NCBI GenBank assembly: GCA_945903465.1
Contig: CAMDOF010000017.1
Location: forward strand, 1-64,000
DNA: 64,000 bases
Source: Opitutus sp. GAS368
GTDB taxonomy: Bacteria > Verrucomicrobiota > Verrucomicrobiia > Opitutales > Opitutaceae
Direction: 5' to 3'
Part shown: positions 8,914 to 18,318 of the stretch, piece by piece
Layout of the letters: each line of letters starts with the position of its first letter
How positions within the stretch are numbered: position 1 is the stretch's first letter
Position numbers and translations under genes: made by a program
Notes under the pieces: model-generated
The model's database searches: none
Told to the model about the DNA's origin: nothing
The model's input: the letters and a program-made list of their open reading frames with translations, nothing else

Positions 8914-9095
8914 ATGCCACCTTTTGATCAGGCGGGTTGGTTTACTGATGTGAGCGGCCGCACGAACCTGAACTGTGCGCGTTTCTCTCGCGGCGGTTTT
9001 CCCGCCTGCCCGACCACGACGATCTCGTGCGGGAGACCGCTGGGCGCCTGCTGCGCGTCTCCGATCCTCAAAAGCTGGTCCACGCGAGAAGTCAG
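8914..9095 (+). pseudogene. Frameshifted N-terminal fragment of an ECF RNA polymerase sigma factor
   Basis: The ATG at 8914 opens MPPFDQAGWFTDV. After what looks like a one-base loss near 8952 the adjacent frame continues ERPHEPELCAFLSRRF, then SRLPDHDDLVRETAGRLLRV, then SDPQKLVHAR. Stitched together this matches sigma region 2.1-2.2 of ECF sigma factors (W-F-x-x-E-V..PHEP.LRAYL.RRFP.LPDHDD.VQET...LL) of the kind that accompany TonB receptors in this bacterial group. Family assignment is from memory of the pattern. Homology stops soon after region 2, so regions 2.3-4 are missing. It cannot make a working sigma factor. Confidence 0.6.
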
Positions 9096-9203
9096 AAAAC
9101 GGGTCAGCCTTGGGGGTTTGGGGTGAGCGCCAATTTCTTGCTGAGCCAATACGTAACGATGCCGTGGGCAAAGTGAGCGCGATTTGGAAAGGATGGCGGG
9201 GCA

Positions 9204-9536
9204 ATGAAAAAACCGCCGATTCCTCCGGCGCAAGCCGGTCACCAAACGGTGCCCGAATTTATCTCCATGCCGACACTCGGCGCGGCGATCCCAAGCGGGT
9301 TCACTTACCAGAACGTTAGCGGTCACGCCGGCCTCGTGCCGTTTTGGGGATGCCTGCACTGGCAGCGCTTTCACGCGCTGCTCGCGGGCGTGCGGCCGCA
9401 CGTGCGCACGAGACCGAAGGCGATCCCACCGGCGGACCTGGCGCTGGGCTTTATCGCCCTCCGCCGCCGTGCACGGCTATCTCTCGCAGCGACCATTACA
9501 ATCAGCGGACTGACCCCATCGGATCGCGCCCCCTTC
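9204..9536 (+). pseudogene. Probable remnant of a transposase N-terminus (IS1380/IS4-like)
   Basis: An ATG at 9204 begins MKKPPIPPAQ. It continues with a stretch resembling the start of DDE transposases of the IS1380 type: SGHAGLVPFWGCLHW, RPHVRTRPK, then PPADLALGFIAL. After this the similarity seems to jump frame (AISRSDHYNQRTDP). The DDE catalytic part is absent. The open frame runs into the point where the neighbouring regulator pseudogene loses its 3' half, so an insertion plus deletion is a natural explanation. Assignment is tentative because only about 80 residues are informative. Confidence 0.35.
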
Positions 9537-10201
9537 TTTCCAGGAGATGAGTCAGCGCCTTGAGCGCACCGGAGCGAAAGTCAGCCCGGATGTTGCCAAA
9601 ACCGGGCAACGCGCAGGAGCGATCCAAGACCACGGCCGGTTGCAAACGGTACGCGTGCAGCCGCAGGGCCGCGTCGTCCCAGACATGATCGAGCACAAAG
9701 CCGCCGGCGGACGCGCCGTGACGATCGAGAACGGTTTCGAGGATGGTGCGTTGCTGGGCGACCGGGGCAAAGACCGGCGGATCGTGCGGTTCGGAATGGT
9801 TGACGAGCAGCTCGTCATGCCAGAGCGGCATAGTCCGTTGGAGGGCGCCGCAGCCTTGGCTGACGCCTGCGAGCAATTCGCGGGATTGCTCGCTGCCAAG
9901 TTCCAGGCGCCGGACGAGGCACGCCACGGGCTTGGGTCGGTCGAGGAGCGCGCGGGCCGCGGCGGGAAATAGCGGCCGCTGGTCGGGTGCTGCCAGATCC
10001 GGCCCGCCGGCGTCATCCGCTGCAAAACCCGGAACACGGTGGCATTGGCCACGCCGAATCGCCGGCCGAAATCCCGCGTCGTGGGCAGCGGCAGATCCGC
10101 CGGAGCATTCTCGAGGGCACGAAGCAGCCGGGACGATAGATCGAGATCTGGGGGAGTGCGCCGGGCGGCGACCGGGCGATCCAGACGGGCGGTTTGGCCA
10201 T
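9537..10201 (-). pseudogene. Truncated, frameshifted copy of the GntR/LacI-hybrid regulator
   Basis: Read on the - strand, an ATG at 10201 is followed by sequence that aligns, across at least two frame changes, with the intact regulator at 37998-39104. The winged-helix part LPTTRDFGRRFGVANATVFR is in one frame. After a one-base shift near 9966 the ligand domain continues in another (LLDRPKPVACLVRRLELGSE, later FGNIRADFRSGALKALTHLL). Similarity ends abruptly at about 9537, where roughly 150 C-terminal residues are missing and the transposase-like remnant begins. It sits divergent to the first TBDR, the same arrangement as the intact regulator and its TBDR. Confidence 0.85.
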
Positions 10202-10259
10202 GAAACCGAACAACCTGCCGCGGCCGGCTTGGCCAGCTTGAACGAAAACACACTATGTT

Positions 10260-10271
10260 TGTTGCAAAACA
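10260..10271. promoter_or_regulatory. Candidate operator TGTT-N4-AACA upstream of the first TBDR
   Basis: TGTTGCAAAACA lies within a larger imperfect dyad with ATGTTT and AAACAT arms, 91 bases before the TBDR start and between it and the regulator pseudogene. The identical 12-mer occurs at 45449 and close variants at 39165 and 39284, each beside genes of this island. The symmetry and placement fit a LacI/GntR-type operator; binding by the regulator at 37998-39104 is inferred. Confidence 0.6.
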
Positions 10272-10361
10272 TAACGCAGATGTTTTTCTTGGGACAACGA
10301 GACTGCACCCCGCCTGTTTCGATTCGACCAACCGCTGGTTTCCACGACGAGCCCCCGCCGC

Positions 10362-13349
10362 TTGAGCCCCTCCCATCGCCCACACTTTACCGCCGTGGTG
10401 ACTGGCTGGATGGCCTTGCTGACCTTCGCCACGCCGCACTCGGCGCAAACCATCGACCGTCCCCCTTCCGAAGGCCTCCGGCCAAACACCGGGACCGCCA
10501 CCGAAGCGAAGCCGGTGAAGATGTCAGTGTTCGAAGTCACGGGGGACAAAGATGTGGGTTATCAAGGCGGCAATAGCACCGCCGGCAGCCGCTTTAACAC
10601 CAGTCTCCAGGACACCGCCGCCGCCATCATGGTGGTGACGCCCGAGTTCATTTCCGATTTCGGCGGCAATTCCCTCGAGAGCCTCACGGCCTATGGAGCG
10701 AATCTTGAGGTCGACTTTTTGGAGAACCGGTCGAGCCCGAACCCGGGCTTCCTAGGCGGCAGCGATTACTCGAACCCCCGGATCCGCGTGCGCGGGCTTT
10801 CGGCCAGTCCGGCGATGGACTTCTTCGACACGACGGTGATCATCGACAATTACAACATCGAGCGTTTTGAAATCTCGAGCGGCCCCAATTCCATCCTCTT
10901 CGGCCTGGGTTCGCCCGGGGGCCTGCTGAATGCATCGACCAAGAAAGCGGACTTTCTGCGCCGCCGTACCGCGCTGCGCACGCAGTTTGGCGACTGGGAT
11001 TTCAGCCGCTACGAGTTGGATCACAACCAGGTGATCGTGCCCGGCCGGCTCGCGGTACGGTTGAACGCGCTGCACCAAAATTCTGGCGGCTGGCGCAAAT
11101 GGGATTTCAGCGACAGCAAACGCGCCGCGGTGTCGCTGCGGTACAGTCCGACGCAAAACACCGATTTCGTGGTCAACTACGAAAACGGCGACGTGAAATC
11201 GCACGTCAGCCGCCCCCTCAACGCGGACGACGCCCTGCTCCTGTGGCAGGCGAGCGGCGCGCGCACCATGAATGAAAGCGCGTGGACGACGGCGGACCGG
11301 GCGCTCGGGATCAACCGCAACACGACGGTGCGCAATCTCTACGTCACCGACGCGAACGGCTCGACCCCGTTCGTGCTCGCCACGAGTAATGTCGCCAATT
11401 TCCGGCTGCTCGACAGCGCCTTCGACAATCTCAATCTGCCGGCCGCCCAGCGCGCCGGGCGGACGCTCGTCCCCGCCGCGAAACTGCCCTTCGAATACAG
11501 CGCCTACGGACCCGGCGCCGGTCGCGACCTCCATTTCGACCGATACTACGTGACCGGTACCCAACGCTTCACCGAGAATGCGATGCTCGAAGTTTCTTAC
11601 AACAAGGAGAAGCCGATCATGGGGGTCATGGCGCCGCAAAATCAGCAACTGACGCTGGGCGGTGATCCGAATGCGACGATTCCGAATCCCAACGGGAACG
11701 GAACGTTGGTCGCCAATCCGAATGCCGGCCGGCTTTATCTCAATGCGTTGTGGGGAACCGACCGGGGCCTGCAGACCAACGAAGCATACCGGGCCGCCTT
11801 GTCATGGAAGATCGGACTGGGGAAGTTCGGCACCCATCATCTCGCCGCCATGGTGGAGCATGGCACGCAGCGGAAGTTTCGTTATGTGGGAAGAGAAATC
11901 CTCATCGACGACGACGGCGTGCCGATCAGCAACGCCGCGGTGCCGGAGAACGCCAACAACTTCGTGACGCGGCGGCACTACGTCGCGGCCGGAGACTTCA
12001 ACACCTACATCGGTGGCGACGCCACGCAACCGGTCACGGTCACGCGCAACGGGAAGCGCTATCACAGCGAATGGATCAACCAAAGTACCAACGGCCGCGA
12101 CATCAACCGCGCCACCGACACCGCGCTGGCGGTAACCCAAAGCCATTTTTTCGACTCCAAATTGGTCGTTACGGCAGGGCTGCGCTCGGATCAGGTCACG
12201 TATGATCAGCACGGCAGCGGGCGGGTCTCGCCGTCGGATCCCGCCGTGCTCGCCCACCGCGTGGTCGCGAACACCCTCACCTTCACGCCGGAGATAACCG
12301 ACTCATTTGTATATGAGCCGATCTCGTGGACGACGGGGGCGGTGTATCATGCCACGCGCTGGTTCTCGGCCTTCTATAATCACGCCAACAACACCGATCA
12401 ACCAAGCTACAACCAGAGCATCCTGCCCGATGAGATTCTGCCGCCGCCGGCCGAGGGCAAGACGCACGATTACGGATTCATGCTCCGGCTGCTCGATGGA
12501 AAATTTTTCCTGCGCGCGACGGCCTTCAAAACGTCCCAGATTCAAACCACGGGGGGCATTGGTCTCGCGGCGGCGGTCACCCAGCCGAGCACCCGCATCC
12601 TCGACACGTTGCTCGAAAACAACCATATCTCCGCGGCGGACTACCGGCAGCATCTCGTCGGCGACCAGGGAACGCTGATCGCCACCGAAGATCTGGTGAA
12701 CCAGGGTTACGAGGTGTCGGCATCGCTCAACCTGAGCCGGAATTTCACCGCGCTGCTGAACTTCTCCCACACCAAAACCGATCACGCCTCCATCGGGCGG
12801 GAATTCGAGAAATGGTATGAGCGGGAACTGGCCTACTGGAATCGCACCCCGGGGGCGGGTCGCTTGGTCAACGGGACGCTGGGCACATCGATCGATCAGG
12901 ATGCGGCGGAAATGCCGCGACTGATCCGGGAGTTGAGGGAATTCAACAGCTTCGGCTGGGGCGAACGGCCCGACAAGGCGAACGCCAGCGGGCGCACCAC
13001 TTTTTCCGAGGGCCGGCTGAAGGGAGTTTTTGCGGGCGGTGGTGTGCGGTGGCGAAGCACGTCTAAACTTGGCCGCCGGGTCGTCGGTATCGCGGCGAAT
13101 GGGAGCACCCTCTATGGCGAGACGTTCATCGGGCCGGAGGATTTCAAGGTGGACGCCTTCCTCGGCTACCGCCGGCAAATTGCCATCGCCCGAACCAAGC
13201 CGCAGCTTACGGTGCAGGTAAACGTCGCCAATCTCACCAACGAAGACTCGTTCATGCCCCTGCGCTACAACGCGGACTATTCCGGTTACTCAAACGTCTT
13301 GCTGCTTGATCCCCGCAGCATACGGCTGACCGTGGCCTTGGTTTTCTGA
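10362..13349 (+). CDS. TonB-dependent outer-membrane receptor
   Basis: This is a 995-residue active importer of the outer membrane, energised by TonB-ExbBD. A signal peptide (hydrophobic stretch about residues 10-25, ending near HSAQ) is followed by a short segment SVFEVTGDKDVGYQGGN and the plug domain (AGSRFNTSLQDTAAAIMVV). The plug ends with IERFEISSGPNSILFGLGSPGG, the typical 'VE..rGP.s.LyG.g..gG' block. The rest is a 22-strand barrel ending in an aromatic residue (LTVALVF). It lacks the N-terminal carboxypeptidase-like domain found in two later receptors. It is followed after 55 bases by a ceramidase-like gene. The upstream dyad suggests control by the regulator at 38 kb. Confidence 0.93.
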   Translation: MSPSHRPHFTAVVTGWMALLTFATPHSAQTIDRPPSEGLRPNTGTATEAKPVKMSVFEVTGDKDVGYQGGNSTAGSRFNTSLQDTAAAIMVVTPEFISDFGGNSLESLTAYGANLEVDFLENRSSPNPGFLGGSDYSNPRIRVRGLSASPAMDFFDTTVIIDNYNIERFEISSGPNSILFGLGSPGGLLNASTKKADFLRRRTALRTQFGDWDFSRYELDHNQVIVPGRLAVRLNALHQNSGGWRKWDFSDSKRAAVSLRYSPTQNTDFVVNYENGDVKSHVSRPLNADDALLLWQASGARTMNESAWTTADRALGINRNTTVRNLYVTDANGSTPFVLATSNVANFRLLDSAFDNLNLPAAQRAGRTLVPAAKLPFEYSAYGPGAGRDLHFDRYYVTGTQRFTENAMLEVSYNKEKPIMGVMAPQNQQLTLGGDPNATIPNPNGNGTLVANPNAGRLYLNALWGTDRGLQTNEAYRAALSWKIGLGKFGTHHLAAMVEHGTQRKFRYVGREILIDDDGVPISNAAVPENANNFVTRRHYVAAGDFNTYIGGDATQPVTVTRNGKRYHSEWINQSTNGRDINRATDTALAVTQSHFFDSKLVVTAGLRSDQVTYDQHGSGRVSPSDPAVLAHRVVANTLTFTPEITDSFVYEPISWTTGAVYHATRWFSAFYNHANNTDQPSYNQSILPDEILPPPAEGKTHDYGFMLRLLDGKFFLRATAFKTSQIQTTGGIGLAAAVTQPSTRILDTLLENNHISAADYRQHLVGDQGTLIATEDLVNQGYEVSASLNLSRNFTALLNFSHTKTDHASIGREFEKWYERELAYWNRTPGAGRLVNGTLGTSIDQDAAEMPRLIRELREFNSFGWGERPDKANASGRTTFSEGRLKGVFAGGGVRWRSTSKLGRRVVGIAANGSTLYGETFIGPEDFKVDAFLGYRRQIAIARTKPQLTVQVNVANLTNEDSFMPLRYNADYSGYSNVLLLDPRSIRLTVALVF

Positions 13350-13404
13350 TGTGGAGGCATCCGCACAACCTCTTTTCCGGCGCGACTGAAGCCCGGCTCG
13401 CGCG

Positions 13405-14913
13405 ATGAACCGCCACCCCCTTGTCCGTCTGTTGCTGCTGGTCGGATTATTTTCCGGACGCGTCTTCGCGGCAATTGAGGCCGGGTTTGCCGAACGCGAC
13501 ATCACGCCGGAAATTGGTCAGGAGCGTCCCGGCGGCTACGGCAAGGTGTTTCACCACAAGTTTCTCGATCCGTGCAAGGTTCGCGTCGCGGTCTTTGCCG
13601 ACGGCGCCCGCACGGTCGTACTGGTGGGGATCGACGCATTAACGATCTCGCGACGCGTCGTCCAGGAGGCGCGCGCAGAAATCACGCGACTCACGCAGAT
13701 CCCCGGGGACGCCGTGATGATTGCCGCCTCTCATTCCCACTCGTCCGGTCCGGTCGGCATGGTGCAACCCGGGGAATACGACGCCGCGCCGGAACTCGTC
13801 CGCAAGCTCGCGTATGAGCAGTCCTCGCTCGCGGACGCGGCCTATCTCGCGAAGGTGGTCCGGCAAATCGCCGATGGCGTCAAGGCCGCGGCCGACGCGC
13901 GCGTGCCGGCGAAAATCGGCTTCGGGGTCGGGCACGAGGACAAGGTGGGTTTCAATCGGCGCGTGCGCATGAAGAACGGGCAAACGTGGACGAATGCCGG
14001 CGTCGGAAATCCGGACGTCGTGGACTATGCCGGTCCGATCGATCCCGCCGTCGGCGTGATCGGCGCATGGAACATGCAGGGACGCCTGCTCGGCACGGTC
14101 GTGAACTACGCGCTCCACACGAATATCTCCCCCGACGGGATCTCCGCCAATTGGACGTATCATCTCGAGCAGACCATCCAGGGCGCGCTGAACGCCAAGG
14201 TGCCGGTCGTTTTCCTAGCAGGCGCCTGCGGCGATATTTCCAAGATCGACACGCTCACCCCTTTCGAACGTCCCACCGAGGAGCAATGGATGCAGATCGT
14301 CGGAGGGCGCGTCGGGGCGGAGGCGGTCAAGGTGCTGTTGACGATGCCGCGCGGGACCGACGTCGCCTTGAACAGCCGCGCGAAAGTCTGGCCGATCCGG
14401 CGTCGCCTCCCCTCGCCGGCCACGTTGCAACGCGCGCGCGCACTGGTCGCGGCCGGCAAGCCCGCGGGGAATCCCGCGCTGACCGAGTGGACGTTTGCGA
14501 AGGAGACGCTGATGGTCGAATACTTGGGGAACGTCTCCCCCGAGGTGGAGGTCGAGGTCCAGGTCATCCAGATTGGACCGGCGGTTTATGTCAGCAACCC
14601 GGCCGAATACTTCGTCGAATACGGCCTTGATATAAAGAAGCGCAGTCCGTTTCCGTTCACATTTCCCGTCGAGCTGGCGAATGGCGGTGTTGGCTACGTC
14701 CCGACCGAGGAGGCATTCGGGCCGGGAGGCGGCGGCTACGAAACGCGTCTGACCTCCTATAGTAACCTAGAGATCACCGCCGGACGCCAGATGGCCGATG
14801 CCGGCGTCGCGCTGGTGAAGGAACTGAAACCCGGCCCGGTTCCCGGCCGACCCCGTGTGAAACAGCCCGGCCTACCGTGGCTCTTCGGCAATGTCCCGGC
14901 CCAGGTGGATTGA
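13405..14913 (+). CDS. Exported neutral/alkaline ceramidase-like hydrolase (copy 1)
   Basis: The 502-residue protein has a signal peptide (LLLLVGLFSGRVFA) and the N-terminal domain of neutral/alkaline non-lysosomal ceramidases, zinc enzymes that cut amide bonds. Family landmarks are present: SHSHSSGP with His 110/112, the second zinc-type His in VNYALHTN (about 238), the GDIS block whose Ser (about 279) sits where the neutral ceramidase nucleophile lies, NPAEYFVEYG, and ANGGVGYVPTEEAFGPGGGGYE near the C-terminus for the Glu/Tyr ligands. The C-terminal immunoglobulin-like domain of true ceramidases is absent, so the substrate may be another amide or ester. It pairs with the upstream TBDR and is a close paralogue of the gene at 18319. 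Confidence 0.82.
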   Translation: MNRHPLVRLLLLVGLFSGRVFAAIEAGFAERDITPEIGQERPGGYGKVFHHKFLDPCKVRVAVFADGARTVVLVGIDALTISRRVVQEARAEITRLTQIPGDAVMIAASHSHSSGPVGMVQPGEYDAAPELVRKLAYEQSSLADAAYLAKVVRQIADGVKAAADARVPAKIGFGVGHEDKVGFNRRVRMKNGQTWTNAGVGNPDVVDYAGPIDPAVGVIGAWNMQGRLLGTVVNYALHTNISPDGISANWTYHLEQTIQGALNAKVPVVFLAGACGDISKIDTLTPFERPTEEQWMQIVGGRVGAEAVKVLLTMPRGTDVALNSRAKVWPIRRRLPSPATLQRARALVAAGKPAGNPALTEWTFAKETLMVEYLGNVSPEVEVEVQVIQIGPAVYVSNPAEYFVEYGLDIKKRSPFPFTFPVELANGGVGYVPTEEAFGPGGGGYETRLTSYSNLEITAGRQMADAGVALVKELKPGPVPGRPRVKQPGLPWLFGNVPAQVD

Positions 14914-14930
14914 CGCGCCCGGTTCACCCC

Positions 14931-17900
14931 ATGGTATCCAACGTCCCATCCAATTCATCACTGGCGAACCTCGGAGCAGCGCCGTCGACGCAGGGCGGAT
15001 CGGCGCCGGCGGCCGTGAAGTTCGCTCGACTTCGGCATGCGATAGGTTGGACACCAGGGACGCCCCGCCTTGGCCGGCACCCGGCCGGGGCGTCCCGCCC
15101 GCCTGGCAGCGCTTCACCTTTTCATTCACTTTTTCATTCTCATTTTCACATAGCCACACACCGACGCTCCCTTCTGGCGATTTCACTCGTGGCTTTGGCC
15201 AACGTGCCGACTGTTCCGGCGCTCGCGGCCGATGCGTCGGTCGCAACACCTGCCGCCCAGAGCGGGACCGTGAGCGGCCGAGTCAAGAACGCCGCCACGG
15301 GCCAGTATCTCAACAATGCCCGGGTGACGGTGCCGGGGAGCGACGTGGTGGCATTTTCCGATGCCACCGGCGAGTTCCAGCTGGCAAACCTGCCGGCGGG
15401 ATCCGTGGCGCTGGATATCTTCTTCACCGATCTGGATGCGCAACGCATCAACGTGAATGTAATCGCGGGGCAGACGGTGACCCAGGACGTGGCATTGACC
15501 AGTGTATCCCGCTACGGGGCCGATCCCAACGTCGTCCGTGCCAAACCGTACATTGTCGCGGCGGACAAGGAAACCAATGCGGCGGCCATCGCGGCCAACG
15601 AGCAGCGGTTTGCACCCAATCTGAAGAACGTGGTGGCAACCGATTCGCTCGGCGACGTTCTGGGCAGCAATGTGGGTGAGTTCCTGAAACTGCTGCCCGG
15701 CGTAACCGGAGAATACAGCGGCACGGAGATCATCGGAATTTCCATCCGGGGACTTGGGAGCGGCATGACGTCGTTCACGTCCAACGGCGCGCCGGTCGTC
15801 GGCGCCTTTTTCGTCGGCGGCGTGGCGGGAGGTGGACGGGATTTCAACATCAACACGATGGCGATGAACGATATTTCGCGCGTCGAGGTGACCAAGGTGC
15901 CGACGCCGGCCAATGCCGCGGACTCGCTGGCGGGATCGGTCAACCTGATCAGCAAGAGCGCGTTCGAGCGCAGCCGCGCCGAATTTCGCTACGGCCTCAC
16001 ACTGACGTCGAGCGACGAAAACCTCACCCTGCGCAAGACTCCGCATTCAAACGGCGATCATCTCACGCGGAAGACGCTGCCCAGTTACAATTTCGACTAT
16101 GCCCTGCCGGTCAACCAGCGCTTCGGTCTCATGGTCGCAGGGGCGCAGAGCAACAAATTCAACGAACAGCATCACTCGACGATGACGTTTTCCGGGGCCG
16201 GAACCGCCACCGGAGCCTCCTTCGCGCGACCCTATCTCCAGTCGTATGCCCTGATCGATTCACCGCGGTCCCAGATGCGCTCAAACCTCAGTCTCAAAGC
16301 CGACTGGCGGGTGACGCCCAAATCCGTGTTGTCCCTGTCGAGTCAGTGGAACCGTTACCGGAACTGGATTGGCGCACTCACGTGGACATTCAGTCCCGGG
16401 ACCATCGGAACGCCCACCCCCGCCACGGGAGTTCCGTTCAGTTCCGGAGACAACTTTGTCGTCGGTGCCACCGGACGCGGGTCGGTCACGACGAGCGGCG
16501 GCGGGCAGACGACCGGCGGCGAAGGGCTGGCGACGAGCCTGCAGTATCGCTACGACGATGGCACGTGGAAGATCGAAGGCGGGCTCAGTGATTCCGCCTC
16601 CGAAATTTTCCGGCGCAACCTCGCCGGCGGCCATTTCGGCCTGGTGACGGGCAATCTGATCGATCCGGTGCGCGTCTCCCTCACCGGCTTCGACGCGGTC
16701 AGGCCCGCTGAAATCCGGACCTTTGGGGCGACCAACCGGGAGGTCGATGTCTACGAACTCGCGAACTACCGCATCACGACGGCCAACGACACGCCGGTGG
16801 AAAATCGCGCCAGCGTGCGGTCAGGCAATCTCAACCTCCGGCGGAGCCTGCGGTGGTTCCCGTTTCCGGCGGCGCTGCAGATCGGCGGGGCCCACCGTAT
16901 CCAGACTCTGGACGCACGGCGGGGCAACATCAACTGGACCTTCAACGGTCCGGATGGCAACCCGGCCACGGTGGAAAATGCCGCGCCCTACCAGATGCGG
17001 GTGTATGTCAACGAGGACTCGCACTACGGCTTCCGGAACGTCCCGTGGATTTCCCCCACGGGAACCTGGACCGCGTTTCAGGCCAACCCGGTGCTGTTCT
17101 CCCAGACACCGGCACAGGTGGTGGCCGCCGAAACCTTTCGGATCACCAACTCGGAACGGATCGAAGAAAGCGTCTCGGCCTACTATCTTCAGGCCGAGGC
17201 CCGGCTGCTGCACAACCGCCTGCGGATCCTGACCGGGGTCCGACGGGAGCAGACCGTGGACGAGGGCGAGGGGATGCTGTTCGATCCGAATGCGGTTTTT
17301 GTGCGCAACGCGAACGGGAGCTTTGCCCGCACGGCGCAGGGCGCGCGCATCCGCCGCAGCGAGGCCGGAGCGGTTGGCTCGCTCGAGGAAATGCGACTGG
17401 TCCGAAAGGAACGCGCCTACCGGGCGAACCGATCCTACGACGGACTTTATCCCAGCCTGCACCTGACCTACGACATAAGGGAGAACTTCCTGGCGAGGGC
17501 CGCGTATGCGCGGACGTATGGCCGGCCCGATTTCACCGACATCATCCCCAGCGCCACGATCAACGAACTCGATCTGGGTGCCGAGACATCCGCCGATCCC
17601 ACCGTCGCGAAGGGCACCATCACGGTCCGCAACACCGGGTTGCGGCCCTGGACGGCGGACAATTTAGATCTGTCGCTGGAATACTACTCGGAGAAAGGCG
17701 GAATGATCAGCGGGGGCGTATTCCTAAAGGAAATCCGGGACTTCTTTGGCGACGACGTCCGGCTCGCGACGCTGGCGGATCTCGAACAGGTTGGCCTCGA
17801 CGCCCAATATGTCGGCTGGAATCTCGCGACGAAATTCAATTCCGGCGACGCGCGGATCCAAGGGGCGGAAATCAACCTCCGGCATTCGCTCCGCCATCTG

Positions 17901-18317
17901 GGCGGCTGGGGCCGATACCTTACGGTCTTTGCCAACGCCACACAGCTTAAACTGCAGGGCGATCAACAGGCGTCTTTCAGCAGTTTTATTCCCCGTTCCG
18001 CCAACTGGGGGTTTTCGTTCGGCCGGGAGCGGGTCACATGGGTGGCCAAATGGAACCATCGGGGCCAGGACAAGCGCGTGGCCCAGCCCCTCTTCGGTCC
18101 GGATGGATTCGAGTATTTCAAGGCGCGGACAACGCTCGACCTGAATCTGACGGTGCAGTTGAGCCGCCGGTTCTCGCTGGTGGCGAATGCCAACAACGTG
18201 TTCAACGTGCCGCAAACCGTCTTGCGCTATGGATCACAAACCCCCGCCTATGCCCGGCAGTGGCGCCGATCGGAATACGGCGTGGCGCTCGCGTTGGGCG
18301 TCCGCGGCAACCTTTGA
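14931..18317 (+). CDS. TonB-dependent receptor with N-terminal carboxypeptidase-regulatory-like domain
   Basis: This is an outer-membrane receptor of about 1055-1128 residues depending on start. After a signal peptide (LLAISLVALANVPTVPALAA) comes an Ig-like carboxypeptidase-regulatory domain (GTVSGRVKNAATGQYLNNAR). A plug with FLKLLPGVTGEYSGTEI and ISRVEVTKVPTPANAADSLA follows, then a long barrel ending GVRGNL. The start is uncertain. The paralogue at 25578 begins ATG at the codon aligned with ATA at 15150. The only in-frame ATG upstream here is at 14931 (or 14877, inside the previous gene), and it would add a peptide that reads through a strong hairpin at 15057-15096. The stop at 18317 is one base before the next ATG. 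Confidence 0.88.
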   Translation: MVSNVPSNSSLANLGAAPSTQGGSAPAAVKFARLRHAIGWTPGTPRLGRHPAGASRPPGSASPFHSLFHSHFHIATHRRSLLAISLVALANVPTVPALAADASVATPAAQSGTVSGRVKNAATGQYLNNARVTVPGSDVVAFSDATGEFQLANLPAGSVALDIFFTDLDAQRINVNVIAGQTVTQDVALTSVSRYGADPNVVRAKPYIVAADKETNAAAIAANEQRFAPNLKNVVATDSLGDVLGSNVGEFLKLLPGVTGEYSGTEIIGISIRGLGSGMTSFTSNGAPVVGAFFVGGVAGGGRDFNINTMAMNDISRVEVTKVPTPANAADSLAGSVNLISKSAFERSRAEFRYGLTLTSSDENLTLRKTPHSNGDHLTRKTLPSYNFDYALPVNQRFGLMVAGAQSNKFNEQHHSTMTFSGAGTATGASFARPYLQSYALIDSPRSQMRSNLSLKADWRVTPKSVLSLSSQWNRYRNWIGALTWTFSPGTIGTPTPATGVPFSSGDNFVVGATGRGSVTTSGGGQTTGGEGLATSLQYRYDDGTWKIEGGLSDSASEIFRRNLAGGHFGLVTGNLIDPVRVSLTGFDAVRPAEIRTFGATNREVDVYELANYRITTANDTPVENRASVRSGNLNLRRSLRWFPFPAALQIGGAHRIQTLDARRGNINWTFNGPDGNPATVENAAPYQMRVYVNEDSHYGFRNVPWISPTGTWTAFQANPVLFSQTPAQVVAAETFRITNSERIEESVSAYYLQAEARLLHNRLRILTGVRREQTVDEGEGMLFDPNAVFVRNANGSFARTAQGARIRRSEAGAVGSLEEMRLVRKERAYRANRSYDGLYPSLHLTYDIRENFLARAAYARTYGRPDFTDIIPSATINELDLGAETSADPTVAKGTITVRNTGLRPWTADNLDLSLEYYSEKGGMISGGVFLKEIRDFFGDDVRLATLADLEQVGLDAQYVGWNLATKFNSGDARIQGAEINLRHSLRHLGGWGRYLTVFANATQLKLQGDQQASFSSFIPRSANWGFSFGRERVTWVAKWNHRGQDKRVAQPLFGPDGFEYFKARTTLDLNLTVQLSRRFSLVANANNVFNVPQTVLRYGSQTPAYARQWRRSEYGVALALGVRGNL
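15057..15096. repeat. Strong GC-rich stem-loop in the TBDR leader
   Basis: GGGACGCCCC (15057-15066) pairs with GGGGCGTCCC (15087-15096), and an inner GGCCGG/CCGGCC pair (15072-15086) surrounds a CAC loop. It lies between the end of the ceramidase-like gene and the conserved part of the receptor, so it probably belongs to an untranslated leader or intercistronic element. It lacks a T-run. Possible roles are mRNA processing, attenuation or a REP-like element. Confidence 0.6.
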
Positions 18318-18318
18318 A

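Noticed and set aside
14877-14931. Start of the second TBDR inside the preceding ceramidase-like gene
   Set aside because: A start at 14877 would overlap the upstream gene by 37 bases and add a peptide with no signal character. The conserved protein begins near 15150.
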